NCBI RefSeq assembly: GCF_009709575.1
Contig: NZ_WIXO01000001.1
Coordinates: 248,001 to 312,000 of the forward strand
Length of the DNA: 64,000 bases
From: Streptomyces taklimakanensis
GTDB lineage: Bacteria; Actinomycetota; Actinomycetes; Streptomycetales; Streptomycetaceae
Direction of reading: 5' to 3'
Shown here: positions 8,256 through 18,619 of the stretch, one piece after another
Layout: each line of letters opens with the position of its first letter
Position numbering within the stretch: the stretch's first letter is position 1
Made by a program: the position numbers and the translations under genes
The notes under the pieces: generated by a model
The model's database searches: none
Told to the model about the DNA's origin: nothing
What the model saw: the letters and a program-made list of their open reading frames with translations, nothing else

Positions 8256-10423
8256 CGCACACCGTCGAACCCACTGCCGAACCCACCGCCCGGACCGCCG
8301 CGCGGACCGACGCCCGGACCGACGTCGAAGCCGCCGCGCAGGCGGGCGCCGCAGCCGTCTCCGCCGGCGCGGAGCACCTGTGGACGCGGCTCCGTCTGGT
8401 CGAGGAGCGGGTGCGGCACGCGGTGGCGGTCCGCCGCGCCGCCGACCCCGATCCCGACGACCCGTACCGGGGCCAGTACCTCACCCCCGAGGCGGTCGCC
8501 CGCATCCTGGACGAGCCGGGCGGCCTCGGCCTGCCCGCCCACGAGCCCCGGCACCCGCCGGCCGGTTCCGTCCTCGGCGGCCTCGCCGCACGGTTCGGAC
8601 TGTCCCCGCTGGACCTGGACCTGCTCCTGGTCGCGGTGGCACCGGACCTGGACCCGCGGTTCGAGCGGCTCTACGGCTACCTCAACGACGATCTGACGCG
8701 CCGCCGGCCCACGGTCGGGCTCGCCCTGGAGCTGTGCGGACTCGCCGGGGCGTCCCCCGCCCGGTTCCGGCTCGCCCCCGGAGCGCCGCTGACCGCGGGC
8801 GGTCTGGTGGAGGTCACCGAGCCGGACCGGCCGCCGCTCTCCCGCGTCCTGGTGGTCCCGGACCGGGTCACCGGGCATCTGCTGGGCGACGCGCGACCCG
8901 ACGCCCGGCTCGCCGAGGTGCTCGGCGAGGCCCACGAGGACCCGACCGCCGAGGCGGCGGAGGTCCGCCGGGCGGCGGCCGCGGCCGGGGCCGGGACCGG
9001 GGCCGGGGCCGGCCTCGTCCATCTGCGCGGCCGGGGCGGCGACGCCGCGGGGCTGGCCACCGCCGCCCTGCGCGCGGCCGGGCTGCCCCCGCTCGTCCTG
9101 GACGCGGCGGCGCTCGCCCGGCGCTCCGACGACGTACCGGAGCTGGCGCGGGTGGCCGCCCTCGAAGCCCGCCTGACCGGTGCCGGGGTCGTCCTCGGTC
9201 CCTTGGAGGCGCTGCCCGCCCGACCCGCCGAACGAGCCCGGACGTTGGCGGCGCTGTGCGGGGCGCTGCGGGGGATCCCCCTGTTGACGCACGGCACCGC
9301 CGGCTGGGATCCGGCGTGGGCGGCCGACAGCCCCGTCGTCCTGACCGTGTCGGCGCCTCCCCCCGGGCGGCAGGCCGCGCGCTGGCGGCACGCCCTGGAG
9401 CGGGCCGCCGGCGACGGCTCCGCGCCCGGCGACACCGAGGCGCTCGCCCGGTCGGTGGCCGCGCACCGTCTGGATTCGGGCCGGTTGCGCCGCGCCGCCG
9501 ACGTGGCGACCCGCACCGCCGCCCTGGAGGGCCGCCCGGTGGGCCCCGACGACCTGCGGGCCGCCGTACGGGCCCAGAACGGCGCCGGGCTCGACCGCCT
9601 CGCCCGCCGGATCGAGCCCGGCGTCGGCTGGGACGACCTGGTGCTCCCGCCGACCACCCACCGGCGGCTGCGCGAACTCGCGCTGCGCGCCCGCCACCGC
9701 GAGCAGGTGCTCGGACAGTGGGGGATGCGGCCCGGCGGCGGGCGGGGTCGCGGCGTGATCGCGCTGTTCGCGGGCGAGTCGGGCACCGGCAAGACCATGT
9801 CCGCCGAGGTCGTCGCGGCGGACCTGGGCATGGACCTGTACGTGGTGGACCTGTCCACGGTCGTCGACAAGTACGTCGGGGAGACCGAGAAGAACCTGGA
9901 GCGGATCTTCACCGAGGCGTCGGCGGTCAACGCGGTGCTGCTCTTCGACGAGGCCGACGCGATCTTCGGCAAGCGCTCGGAGGTGAAGGACGCCCACGAC
10001 CGGCACGCCAACATCGAGTCGGCGTACCTGCTGCAGCGCATGGAGTCGTTCGACGGGATCGCGGTGCTGACCACCAACCTGCGGGCCAACCTGGACGAGG
10101 CGTTCACCCGCCGCCTGGACGTGGTGGCGGACTTCCCCGTGCCCGACGCCGGCCGGCGCCTGGCCCTGTGGGAGCGGTGCCTGGGCGAGCGGCTGCCCCG
10201 GGACGGTGACGTGGACCTCGCCTTCTGCGCGGACCGCTTCGAACTCGCCGGCGGCTCCATCCGCGCCTGCGCGGTCACCGCGGCCTACCTGGCGGCGGAG
10301 GCCGACGGGCCGCTGACCATGCGGCAGGTGGTGACGGCGGTGGCGCAGGAGTACCGCAAGCTGGGCCGGCTGGTCCTGGAGGGCGAGTTCGGGCCGTGGC
10401 TGGCGGTCGCGGCCGAGGCGTGA
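8252..10423 (+). CDS. AAA+ ATPase of the CIS
   Basis: A 723-residue protein starting at a GTG that overlaps the DUF4255 stop. An Ala/Thr/Arg-rich start is followed by a helical N-terminal region (about 30-130) and a degenerate ATPase-like middle region rich in Ala and Gly. The active AAA+ module is at the C-terminus: Walker A GESGTGKT at 508-515, Walker B LLFDEAD at 563-569, and sensor 1 TTNLRANLDEAF with arginines after it. This is the Pvc15/Cis15-type ATPase present in nearly all such clusters and thought to act in assembly or cargo handling. It is about 260 bp upstream of the DUF4157 gene, in keeping with a link to cargo. Confidence 0.93.
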   Translation: MTHTVEPTAEPTARTAARTDARTDVEAAAQAGAAAVSAGAEHLWTRLRLVEERVRHAVAVRRAADPDPDDPYRGQYLTPEAVARILDEPGGLGLPAHEPRHPPAGSVLGGLAARFGLSPLDLDLLLVAVAPDLDPRFERLYGYLNDDLTRRRPTVGLALELCGLAGASPARFRLAPGAPLTAGGLVEVTEPDRPPLSRVLVVPDRVTGHLLGDARPDARLAEVLGEAHEDPTAEAAEVRRAAAAAGAGTGAGAGLVHLRGRGGDAAGLATAALRAAGLPPLVLDAAALARRSDDVPELARVAALEARLTGAGVVLGPLEALPARPAERARTLAALCGALRGIPLLTHGTAGWDPAWAADSPVVLTVSAPPPGRQAARWRHALERAAGDGSAPGDTEALARSVAAHRLDSGRLRRAADVATRTAALEGRPVGPDDLRAAVRAQNGAGLDRLARRIEPGVGWDDLVLPPTTHRRLRELALRARHREQVLGQWGMRPGGGRGRGVIALFAGESGTGKTMSAEVVAADLGMDLYVVDLSTVVDKYVGETEKNLERIFTEASAVNAVLLFDEADAIFGKRSEVKDAHDRHANIESAYLLQRMESFDGIAVLTTNLRANLDEAFTRRLDVVADFPVPDAGRRLALWERCLGERLPRDGDVDLAFCADRFELAGGSIRACAVTAAYLAAEADGPLTMRQVVTAVAQEYRKLGRLVLEGEFGPWLAVAAEA

Positions 10424-10682
10424 GGGGTGGGCCGGCAGGCTGCGGCCCGCGTGCGCGACCGCACGCCGGACAGGCCGGTCCCGAACCGGGTCCCCGTCTC
10501 CGGACGTGCCGGCCCGCCCCGCTCGTGATCAGTATGCCTGGTACGGCGAGGGCACGAGGAATGCCCTCGGGTCTTCCCTTCCGGCCCTCTCGTCGTGTCC
10601 GGCCGGGACGACACGCTGGGCGGGCGGCGCTGCCCCCTGCCCGCGCACCGCGAGCACTGTCGAGCCGCCGGAAGGAGCGACC

Positions 10683-12257
10683 TTGCGAGCCCGTGCCTCG
10701 ACCTCGGACACCGAAACCCGGAAGCCCAAGCCGCCCGCTCGGACGGGCGTACCGGCGGCGCCGATGACGCGCGACGGCGGCGCGGAGGCCGTCGTCCTCG
10801 CGTCTTTGCAGCGCACCGTCGGCAACGCGGTTGCCGCGCGGATGCTCCAGCGGGCCCGGAGCTCCGGGAGTGCCGGTCGGGGGCAGGAGCAGGAGAGCGG
10901 GGCGTCCGTCCAGCGCTCCTCGGTCCACGATGTTCTCCGCAGGCCCGGCAGCCCGTTGGACGGGCCGGTGCGGCAGGAGATGGAGAGCCGGCTCGGCGCC
11001 GACTTCAGCGATGTGCGCGTGCACACGGACAGCGCCGCCCGCGCGTCCGCCGCGGAGGTGGGCGCCCGCGCGTACACCTCGGGCAGTCACATCGTGCTCG
11101 GTGACGGCGGCGGCGACCGGCACACCCTGGCCCACGAGCTGACCCATGTGATCCAGCAGCGCCGAGGGCCGGTCGCGGGCACCGACAACGGGACCGGGCT
11201 CCGGATCTCCGACCCCGGGGACCGCTTCGAACGCGAAGCCGAGACGAACGCCACCCGCGCGCTCGCGGGCCCGGCACCGTCCGCCGGACACACCTCGGAA
11301 CACCCGGTGGGAAAGGATCACGCCGACGGTGCCGCTGCGCTGCAGCGCCATATCGTCGAAATCAAGAAGGGCACCCCCGGCACGGCCGAAACACAGTTGT
11401 TCGAGGCCTTCTTCACCGCTGTCGACAGGGCGGTCCAGTGGGCCTACGACTACGTCACCACCGCCCCGCAGCTGGGCCCGTTGAAGGACTACGACGGCTA
11501 CACGAAGCGTTGGGTCGAGGTCTGGCAGAAGTTCCACGCCGAAGGCAGGAGCGGCGGCATCTCCAAGGAATTCGGCTACGCGATCGAATCCATCGCCCAG
11601 GCCCGCCTGGAAGGCGAAGGAGCACCTGCCCTGCCTGGGAACGCGCGCTTCGCCACACAGGTGACCTACGGCTCCACCCGGCCGGACTACGTCTTGTACT
11701 CGCAGGGGCAACCCATCGGGGCCGTGGACATCACCGCCACCGCCAGCACCGGTCACGTCCTGGACAAGACCAGCTGGGACGCGTTGTTCCCGCAGTTCGG
11801 CGAGTCCGTCTACCCCTCGCTCGATCCCGTCGTCATCGCCGGCATGAAACTGGCCCACGACAACACCGCACGGCTCACCCAGCAACAAGCCGACCAGTTG
11901 AAGCAGCAGGCCGCGGCGAACCGCGCCATGTGGGAGGAGAACTGGGGGCAGATGGGCGCCTCCTTCATGGCGGACATGCAGCGTCAGGGCATCGTGAACG
12001 CCGCGGGCCAGGTGAAAGGCGGCGGCGATCCGATCGTCCGGGCGACCCAGCGCCGCACCGCGGTCTTCTCCTGGATGACCGAGAAACTGGGCGTGGACCA
12101 GGCCACCGCGGAGAGCAACGCCACGGTCATGCTGCTCACGTTCAACCGGAGCTGGCCCGAATCGTTCTCCTGCAACGACTCCACGGCGAGCGTCTCCCGT
12201 GGCGAGGCGTTCCTGACCTCGGTGTACCCGGAGTGGAAACAGCGCCAAGGGGTCTGA
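10683..12257 (+). CDS. DUF4157 (eCIS core) protein with unassigned C-terminal domain; candidate CIS cargo
   Basis: A 524-residue protein. I choose the TTG at 10683 because GGAAGGAG lies just before it. Residues 36-55 have the LQRTVGNAVAARMLQR motif common in CIS-linked proteins. DUF4157 covers about 75-160, with VRVHTDSAARASA and the zinc-protease-like HELTH at 151-155. Residues about 225-524 match no family I can name. This part has an acidic residue at E302, then RPD (D335) and AVD (D349), an order like PD-(D/E)XK nucleases but with Thr in place of the usual Lys. DUF4157 proteins are strongly linked to CIS clusters, and some carry toxic C-terminal domains. A toxin or cargo role is therefore reasonable but unproven. 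Confidence 0.8.
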   Translation: MRARASTSDTETRKPKPPARTGVPAAPMTRDGGAEAVVLASLQRTVGNAVAARMLQRARSSGSAGRGQEQESGASVQRSSVHDVLRRPGSPLDGPVRQEMESRLGADFSDVRVHTDSAARASAAEVGARAYTSGSHIVLGDGGGDRHTLAHELTHVIQQRRGPVAGTDNGTGLRISDPGDRFEREAETNATRALAGPAPSAGHTSEHPVGKDHADGAAALQRHIVEIKKGTPGTAETQLFEAFFTAVDRAVQWAYDYVTTAPQLGPLKDYDGYTKRWVEVWQKFHAEGRSGGISKEFGYAIESIAQARLEGEGAPALPGNARFATQVTYGSTRPDYVLYSQGQPIGAVDITATASTGHVLDKTSWDALFPQFGESVYPSLDPVVIAGMKLAHDNTARLTQQQADQLKQQAAANRAMWEENWGQMGASFMADMQRQGIVNAAGQVKGGGDPIVRATQRRTAVFSWMTEKLGVDQATAESNATVMLLTFNRSWPESFSCNDSTASVSRGEAFLTSVYPEWKQRQGV

Positions 12258-12495
12258 CGGCACGTCCGGCCGGCCCTCGTCCCCGTCTCCCGCCGGGCGG
12301 CGGCCGGGACGTCCATGCCCGCACGGGCACCGCGGGGGCAAGGGCGAGTGCCGCCCGGACCGTCGGGGCGGGTGGCCGGGAAGGCAGCGGTCCTGCCCCC
12401 GGGCAGGTCCGCCGGTCCCTGCCGCCGTGGCGGACCGCCGCGCAGACTCGCTCTGGACACAGCCGACCGACCCGCAAGGACCCGAAGGAGCGAGC

Positions 12496-14058
<1,563 letters not shown>

Positions 14059-14093
14059 CCCGCGGGTCCGCAAGGGGAAGGTGACAGAAAGTC

Positions 14094-14531
14094 ATGGCAA
14101 CGGGCGATGCTCTTTCCACCCATGTCTTCGGCGTGCAGCTCGGTGGCTACCTGGTCGAGTCGGTCCAGGAGATCAGCGGGCTGACCGTCGAGGAGGACGT
14201 GGTCGAGGTCCACCAGGTCAACAACGGCAAGCAGATCATCCGCAAGCAGCCCGGCGCCCGGAAGGCGGGCGAGATCACGATCACCCGGGGGCTCGACCAG
14301 AGCAGCGAGTTCACCAACTGGATCAAGGAGACCCTGAACAACGGGGCCGTCAACACCGCGCGCCAGAACCTCACCATCGAGATCATGGACAGTGAGGGCA
14401 CCACGGTCCGCCGTATCCAGCTGATGCAGGGCTGGGCCTCCAAGTGGGAGGGCCCGTCCCTGAAGGCGGGCGAGTCGTCCGCGGCCACCGAGACCGTCAC
14501 CATCGTGTTCGAGGAGATCGTCGTCGAATGA
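14094..14531 (+). CDS. CIS inner tube protein 1
   Basis: A 145-residue protein beginning MATGDALSTHVFGVQLGGYL. The phrases VQEISGLTVEEDVVEVHQV, KAGEITITRG and WIKETLNNGAVNTARQNLTI are those of the T4 gp19-like/DUF4157-independent tube family. It would form the hexameric rings of the inner tube. GAAGG lies 5 bp or so before the ATG. A second tube protein of the same size is encoded 3.6 kb downstream at 18137; having two tube paralogs is usual in Streptomyces CIS loci. The stop overlaps the next start (ATGA). Confidence 0.95.
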   Translation: MATGDALSTHVFGVQLGGYLVESVQEISGLTVEEDVVEVHQVNNGKQIIRKQPGARKAGEITITRGLDQSSEFTNWIKETLNNGAVNTARQNLTIEIMDSEGTTVRRIQLMQGWASKWEGPSLKAGESSAATETVTIVFEEIVVE

Positions 14532-15025
14532 GGCGTCGTACGGTGACGGCGGGCAACCTGGAGGAGATCCTCCAGGCCACGGCGCCCGCCCCGGCGGACG
14601 GGCGGACGGCGGCACCCCCGGCCGCCGCCCCGCCACCGGCACGGGAGGACCACGGTCTGCGCACCGAGTTCGAGTTCGAGCTGCCGCGCGGATACGTGGA
14701 CGAGGCGGGCACGGTGCACCGCCACGGCGCGATGCGCCTGGCCACCGCCCGCGACGAGTTGCGGCCCCAGATCGACCTGCGGGTCAAGGAGAACCCGGCG
14801 TACCTGAGCGTGGTGCTGCTGAGCCAGGTGATCACCCGGATCGGCGCGATCACCGATGTGCACGCCGGGATCGTGGAACGGATGTACGCCACCGACGTCG
14901 CCTTCCTCCAGGACTTCTACCGCCGCGTCAACAGCGAGGGCCACACCCGCGCGGCGGTGACCTGCCCCCACTGCGAGGGCGGCTTCGAGGTCGACCTCTC
15001 GGGTGGGCGCCTGGGGGAATCGTGA
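14528..15025 (+). CDS. Phage tail-assembly-like protein of the CIS
   Basis: A 165-residue soluble protein that starts at an ATG overlapping the tube stop. After a Pro/Ala-rich stretch (20-45) comes FEFELPRGYVDEAGTVHRHG and MRLATARDELRPQIDLRVKE, then LSVVLLSQVITRIGAI. This pattern is found in CIS and phage genes annotated as tail-assembly proteins. Near the C-terminus TCPHCEGGF has one CxxC pair, too little for a full zinc site. Between a tube gene and a very long gene, this is where phages keep their tail-assembly chaperones. The next small gene overlaps it by 4 nt in the -1 frame, with a run of five G just before the stop. Confidence 0.8.
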   Translation: MRRRTVTAGNLEEILQATAPAPADGRTAAPPAAAPPPAREDHGLRTEFEFELPRGYVDEAGTVHRHGAMRLATARDELRPQIDLRVKENPAYLSVVLLSQVITRIGAITDVHAGIVERMYATDVAFLQDFYRRVNSEGHTRAAVTCPHCEGGFEVDLSGGRLGES

Positions 15026-15180
15026 CGTACGCCCTCCCCCGGCTCCGGGAGGAGATCGCGTACATCGCCTACCACTTCCACTGGCAACGCGAGGAGATCC
15101 TCGACCTGACCCACGGTGAGCGACAGCAGTGGGTGGCCGAGATCGCCCGCATCAACACCCGTATCAACGAAAGCGGTTGA
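15022..15180 (+). CDS. Small DUF6760 protein of the CIS
   Basis: A 52-residue protein starting at a GTG that overlaps the preceding stop (GTGA). Its sequence includes LREEIAYIAYHFHWQREEIL and HGERQQWVAEIARIN, the signature of DUF6760, a short helical protein found next to tube and sheath genes in phage-like particles. It is rich in aromatic residues and histidine in the first half. Its position right before the long gene at 15185 suggests that it is the second part of a tail-assembly chaperone pair; this is inference from gene order. Confidence 0.82.
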   Translation: MTYALPRLREEIAYIAYHFHWQREEILDLTHGERQQWVAEIARINTRINESG

Positions 15181-15184
15181 ACGC

Positions 15185-18112
15185 ATGGCATGGTGGGACA
15201 GGCTGCGCCGCCGGGCCACCGGAACGGGCGGTCCGTCCGGCAGGGGCGGCCCGGACCGGAGCGCGCCCGACGCCCCGGGGGCCTCCGTACCCGGCGACTG
15301 GGACGGCGGCTGGCGCCGCACCGCGCCGCCGGAGCTCACCGTGGCCCGCGCCCCGCTCGGCGTCAGCGACGGCCTCGCCTTCCGCGCGGGGCTCACCGCC
15401 TGGCAGAACCCGTCGTTCGACACCGGCCTCGGCCACGCCCTGCTGCCCACCGCCCCGACCGGCCTGGTGCGCGGCGTCACCCACCCGGCCGCGCCGCGCC
15501 CCGCCCACACCGGCGGGGGGCCACTGCTGCTGCGAGCGCTGCGCCCGCAGGGGGTGGACGACCCGCGGGACGGCACACCGGGCGCCGGCGTCCCGGGCGG
15601 CCCGGCCCGGCCGTCGGCCGCTCCGACCGCGGACGCGGGCTCCGGCCGGAAGCCGGCGGTGCCGCGTCCCGGCGACAACGGTGCCGCGGCGGAAGACCGT
15701 TCGGGCGGTGTCCCCCGGACCCGTGATCTCCCGTCCACGGGTCTCCCCGCCGTGCTCTCCCCCTCCCCTTCCCTCTCCCCTTCTCCTTCCCCTTCCCCCT
15801 CCCCTTCCCTCTCTTCTTCCTCCTCCCCCGTCCAACGGACCGCGGAGCCGGGTACCGGCCCGGTCGTGCTCCCCGCCGGTGCCGGTCCCCGACCGGCCGC
15901 TTCGGAGATTCCACTGGTGCGACGGGTGTCCGTGCTCCCGAGCGCAACCGCAGCCGCCGACCGGGCGGTGCCCCGGCCCGCCTCCGGTCCGTCCGCCTCG
16001 AAGACGCCCTCCGGCACACCCGGACCGGCCTCCGGGCGTGCGTCCCGGCCGCCGACCGGCCCCGAAGGCCCCACGCCCTCCGAGCCGGCCGGGACGCACG
16101 CCCCGACGGCGGCGGAGCCGCGGTCCGCTCGGGACGGCGGGCGGCCAGGGGCCTCCCGCGCCTCCGGCTCCGAGGTGCCCCGTCCGACCGTCCGGCTCCG
16201 CCCGGCGGGGCCTTCGCTGACCATCGCCCGGCACCCGGCCGGACCGGCGCGCCGCGTCTTCGCCCTGCGGCCCGCCACCGTCCCGGCGTCCGACAACGAC
16301 ACCTCCCCCGACGCGCCCGACCCCACCTCCGGCACGACCGCACCGGGTGGGGCGGGGGCACGCTCCACCACCTCCGCACAGCGCGCCGCCCCACGCGCGG
16401 ATGGCCGCGCGCCCCTCGGTGCCCCATCGAGCGAACTCCCCTCCACCGCCGTGCCGTCGCCAAAGGCCGCTCCCGCCCCGCGTTCCGCGCCCGGCGACGG
16501 ATCCGCGTCCGGTCCTGCTCTACCGGTCGTCCAACGCCACGCGGAGGGCACGACCGGCGCCCCCGGCCCGTACGACGGCGACGCGGGACGAGCGGCCCAC
16601 GGCGCCCCGGCCGGCCCCGCCGCGTCGGCCGACGCACCGCGCCGGATCCCCGGCCCCGCCGGGGCACGCGCTCGCGGTGGTCTGGGCGCGCCGCTGTCCG
16701 CGCTGCCGCCGAGCGCCGACCTGCCCGGTTCCACCGCGTCCGACGCCCGCGTCCCCCGTACGGTGCCCGGCCCGAGCCTCCGGCGCGCTCCGGCGCCGCC
16801 GCCCACGACGGATCGCGGCCGGACGTCCGGCGGGGTCGCTCCGCGTACCGCCCCCCTCGCGCCGGGAGGGGGCGGAGCGGACGCGTCGCTGCTGGGGGTG
16901 GGTGACGGTCGGCTCCGCCCCGCGGGCCACTCCCCCACCGGGGGCACCGCACCACCCGGTCCCGCGGGCCACGGAAACGGACCCGCCACGCCGCTGGTGA
17001 CGCCGTCCCCGGCCACCGTGCCCCACCGCCCGGCACCGGAAGGCGCCGCGGACACGGACGGCGGGAAAGGCCCGGAGAGCACGGACGGCAGGAAAGCCCC
17101 GGAAGGCCCGGCGGGGAGCCCACGACGCCCCGGGACGGAGTCCGGCGGGCCGGACTCCGGGGGTCACCGGCTCCCGGGCGCCGCCGCGCCGGGCCCGGTC
17201 GTCGTCGCACGGGCCACGGCCGGAGGCACCGAAGACGCCCCCTCCCCCGGCCCAGCCGACCCACGCCCGCGCCCGCGCCCGCTCACCGTGCCCCGCCCCA
17301 GAGCACACTCCGCCCCGACGGCGCCGCGCACCCTCTCACTGCTCGCCGCGCGCCCGCTCACCCCGAGCACCCGGGCCCCGGAAGGGGTGGCACCGCACGC
17401 CGCCGCCCGCTTTGACGACCGTCCCGTGGTGGCGGTGCGCCGGCTCGGCGCACCGGACGCCCCCGCGGGCGGCCCCGCGGGCGGCCCCGTGCCGTCCGCG
17501 AGGACGTCCGCGCGCCCCCGCCCCGGACCGGAGGTCCCGGGCGTACGGGAGACGGGCTCCCCGGCCCCGGGGCGGCACGTCCCGGTCGTCCGGCCCGAGC
17601 CACCCCGCCCGGTGGCGGCCGGGGCGGCCACCCCGGCCGCCGCCGTACCGGCGCGTCCCCTGCCCACGACCGTCCCGCAGGCGCCGGCGCTCACAAGCCG
17701 TCCGCCGGCCGCGCCGGCACCGGTGGGGAACGTTCCCGTGGTCCGGCCGAGGTCCGGCGCGCCGGGCCCCGGACCGGCGGCGAACGGCGGGGCCGGCCGG
17801 GCGGCACCCCCGATCCAGCGCGACAGCGCCGGCACCGGCGGCGCCGCCGTGTCCACGGGCGCGCCGGCCAAGGAGGTGCCGGTGCGCGACCGGACGCGGT
17901 CGGTCTCCGCGTCGTCCGGCCCGGCGTCGTCCGGCCCGGCGTCGCCCGCCCCCGGCAGGGGCGCCGCCCGGTACGCCGAGACGCCACAGGACCCCGGCCT
18001 CGACCTGGACGACCTGGCGCGCCGCCTGCTCGACCCGATGGCCCGGCTGCTCCGCACCGAGCTGCGGCGCGGCCGGGAACGCACGGGCCGCCCCCACGAC
18101 GGACGCCGCTGA
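15185..18112 (+). CDS. Long disordered protein in the tape-measure position of the CIS
   Basis: A 975-residue protein starting with MAWWDRLRRRATG, four bases after the DUF6760 stop. The first 120 residues look folded and conserved (DWDGGWRRTAPPELTVARAP; LAFRAGLTAWQNPSFDTGLG). Residues about 130-920 are Pro/Ala/Gly/Ser/Arg-rich and low in hydrophobics, with an (SP)n stretch at about 190-215. The last 45 residues become helical and amphipathic (LDLDDLARRLLDPMARLLRT). In phages and other CIS the gene between chaperones and baseplate encodes the tape measure. This protein has that place and length but not the usual long coiled coils. It may be a ruler, scaffold or unusual cargo; the function is unknown. 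Confidence 0.8.
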   Translation: MAWWDRLRRRATGTGGPSGRGGPDRSAPDAPGASVPGDWDGGWRRTAPPELTVARAPLGVSDGLAFRAGLTAWQNPSFDTGLGHALLPTAPTGLVRGVTHPAAPRPAHTGGGPLLLRALRPQGVDDPRDGTPGAGVPGGPARPSAAPTADAGSGRKPAVPRPGDNGAAAEDRSGGVPRTRDLPSTGLPAVLSPSPSLSPSPSPSPSPSLSSSSSPVQRTAEPGTGPVVLPAGAGPRPAASEIPLVRRVSVLPSATAAADRAVPRPASGPSASKTPSGTPGPASGRASRPPTGPEGPTPSEPAGTHAPTAAEPRSARDGGRPGASRASGSEVPRPTVRLRPAGPSLTIARHPAGPARRVFALRPATVPASDNDTSPDAPDPTSGTTAPGGAGARSTTSAQRAAPRADGRAPLGAPSSELPSTAVPSPKAAPAPRSAPGDGSASGPALPVVQRHAEGTTGAPGPYDGDAGRAAHGAPAGPAASADAPRRIPGPAGARARGGLGAPLSALPPSADLPGSTASDARVPRTVPGPSLRRAPAPPPTTDRGRTSGGVAPRTAPLAPGGGGADASLLGVGDGRLRPAGHSPTGGTAPPGPAGHGNGPATPLVTPSPATVPHRPAPEGAADTDGGKGPESTDGRKAPEGPAGSPRRPGTESGGPDSGGHRLPGAAAPGPVVVARATAGGTEDAPSPGPADPRPRPRPLTVPRPRAHSAPTAPRTLSLLAARPLTPSTRAPEGVAPHAAARFDDRPVVAVRRLGAPDAPAGGPAGGPVPSARTSARPRPGPEVPGVRETGSPAPGRHVPVVRPEPPRPVAAGAATPAAAVPARPLPTTVPQAPALTSRPPAAPAPVGNVPVVRPRSGAPGPGPAANGGAGRAAPPIQRDSAGTGGAAVSTGAPAKEVPVRDRTRSVSASSGPASSGPASPAPGRGAARYAETPQDPGLDLDDLARRLLDPMARLLRTELRRGRERTGRPHDGRR
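15755..15829 (+). repeat. 75-nt pure pyrimidine tract inside the long CIS gene
   Basis: From 15755 to 15829 the plus strand contains only C and T, in irregular CCTT/CTCC units. It encodes the alternating Ser-Pro and then poly-Ser stretch of the long disordered protein. Such tracts can form triplex DNA and are prone to polymerase slippage, so its length may differ among strains and change the reading frame if not altered in threes. Confidence 0.85.
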
Positions 18113-18136
18113 GGGCACGGAACGGAGAACGGACGG

Positions 18137-18562
18137 ATGACGGACAGCATCTTCGCGACGAGCGTGTTCTTCCGGCTCGCGATCGGCGGCAACGACCTGG
18201 GCGCCTTCCACACCTGCTCCGGCATGGGCGCCGAGGTCGAGGTGGAGAGCTACGCCGAAGGCGGCAACAACGGCTTCACCTGGAACCTGCCCGGACGCGT
18301 GACCTGGACGAACATCACGCTCACCCGTCCGGTCACCGCCGATACGGCGAAGATCGGCCGCTGGCTCGACGAGACGCTGCGGCGGGTGGAGCCCAAGGAC
18401 GGCGAGATCGTGGCGCTGAAGCCGGACCTGACCCGGATCATCAGCTGGCAGGTGTTCGGGATCGTCCCGGTGCGCTGGCAGGGACCGTCCTTCGACCCCG
18501 CCGACTCCCAGGCCGCGGTGGAGACCCTGGAGATCGCCCACGAGGGGCTGCGGCCTTCCTGA
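18137..18562 (+). CDS. CIS inner tube protein 2
   Basis: A 141-residue gp19-like tube protein (FFRLAIGGNDLGAFHTCSGM; WNLPGRVTWTNITLTRPV; WQGPSFDPADSQAAVETLEI). It differs clearly from tube 1 in sequence but has the same length and fold pattern. In Streptomyces CIS and other systems the second tube paralog sits at the tube start on the baseplate or forms part of the tube shaft. It opens the baseplate half of the operon, 24 bp after the long gene. ACGGAG lies close before the ATG. Confidence 0.94.
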   Translation: MTDSIFATSVFFRLAIGGNDLGAFHTCSGMGAEVEVESYAEGGNNGFTWNLPGRVTWTNITLTRPVTADTAKIGRWLDETLRRVEPKDGEIVALKPDLTRIISWQVFGIVPVRWQGPSFDPADSQAAVETLEIAHEGLRPS

Positions 18563-18619
18563 CACACGCCCACGAACAATTCCCCGGACGCGTCCTCTCT
18601 CGGAAAGGTGGTTCCCGGC

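Noticed and set aside
14917..17082. A 721-codon leftward open frame opposite the disordered CIS gene
   Set aside because: It has no Shine-Dalgarno sequence or conserved motif. The plus-strand gene has conserved termini and fits the operon.
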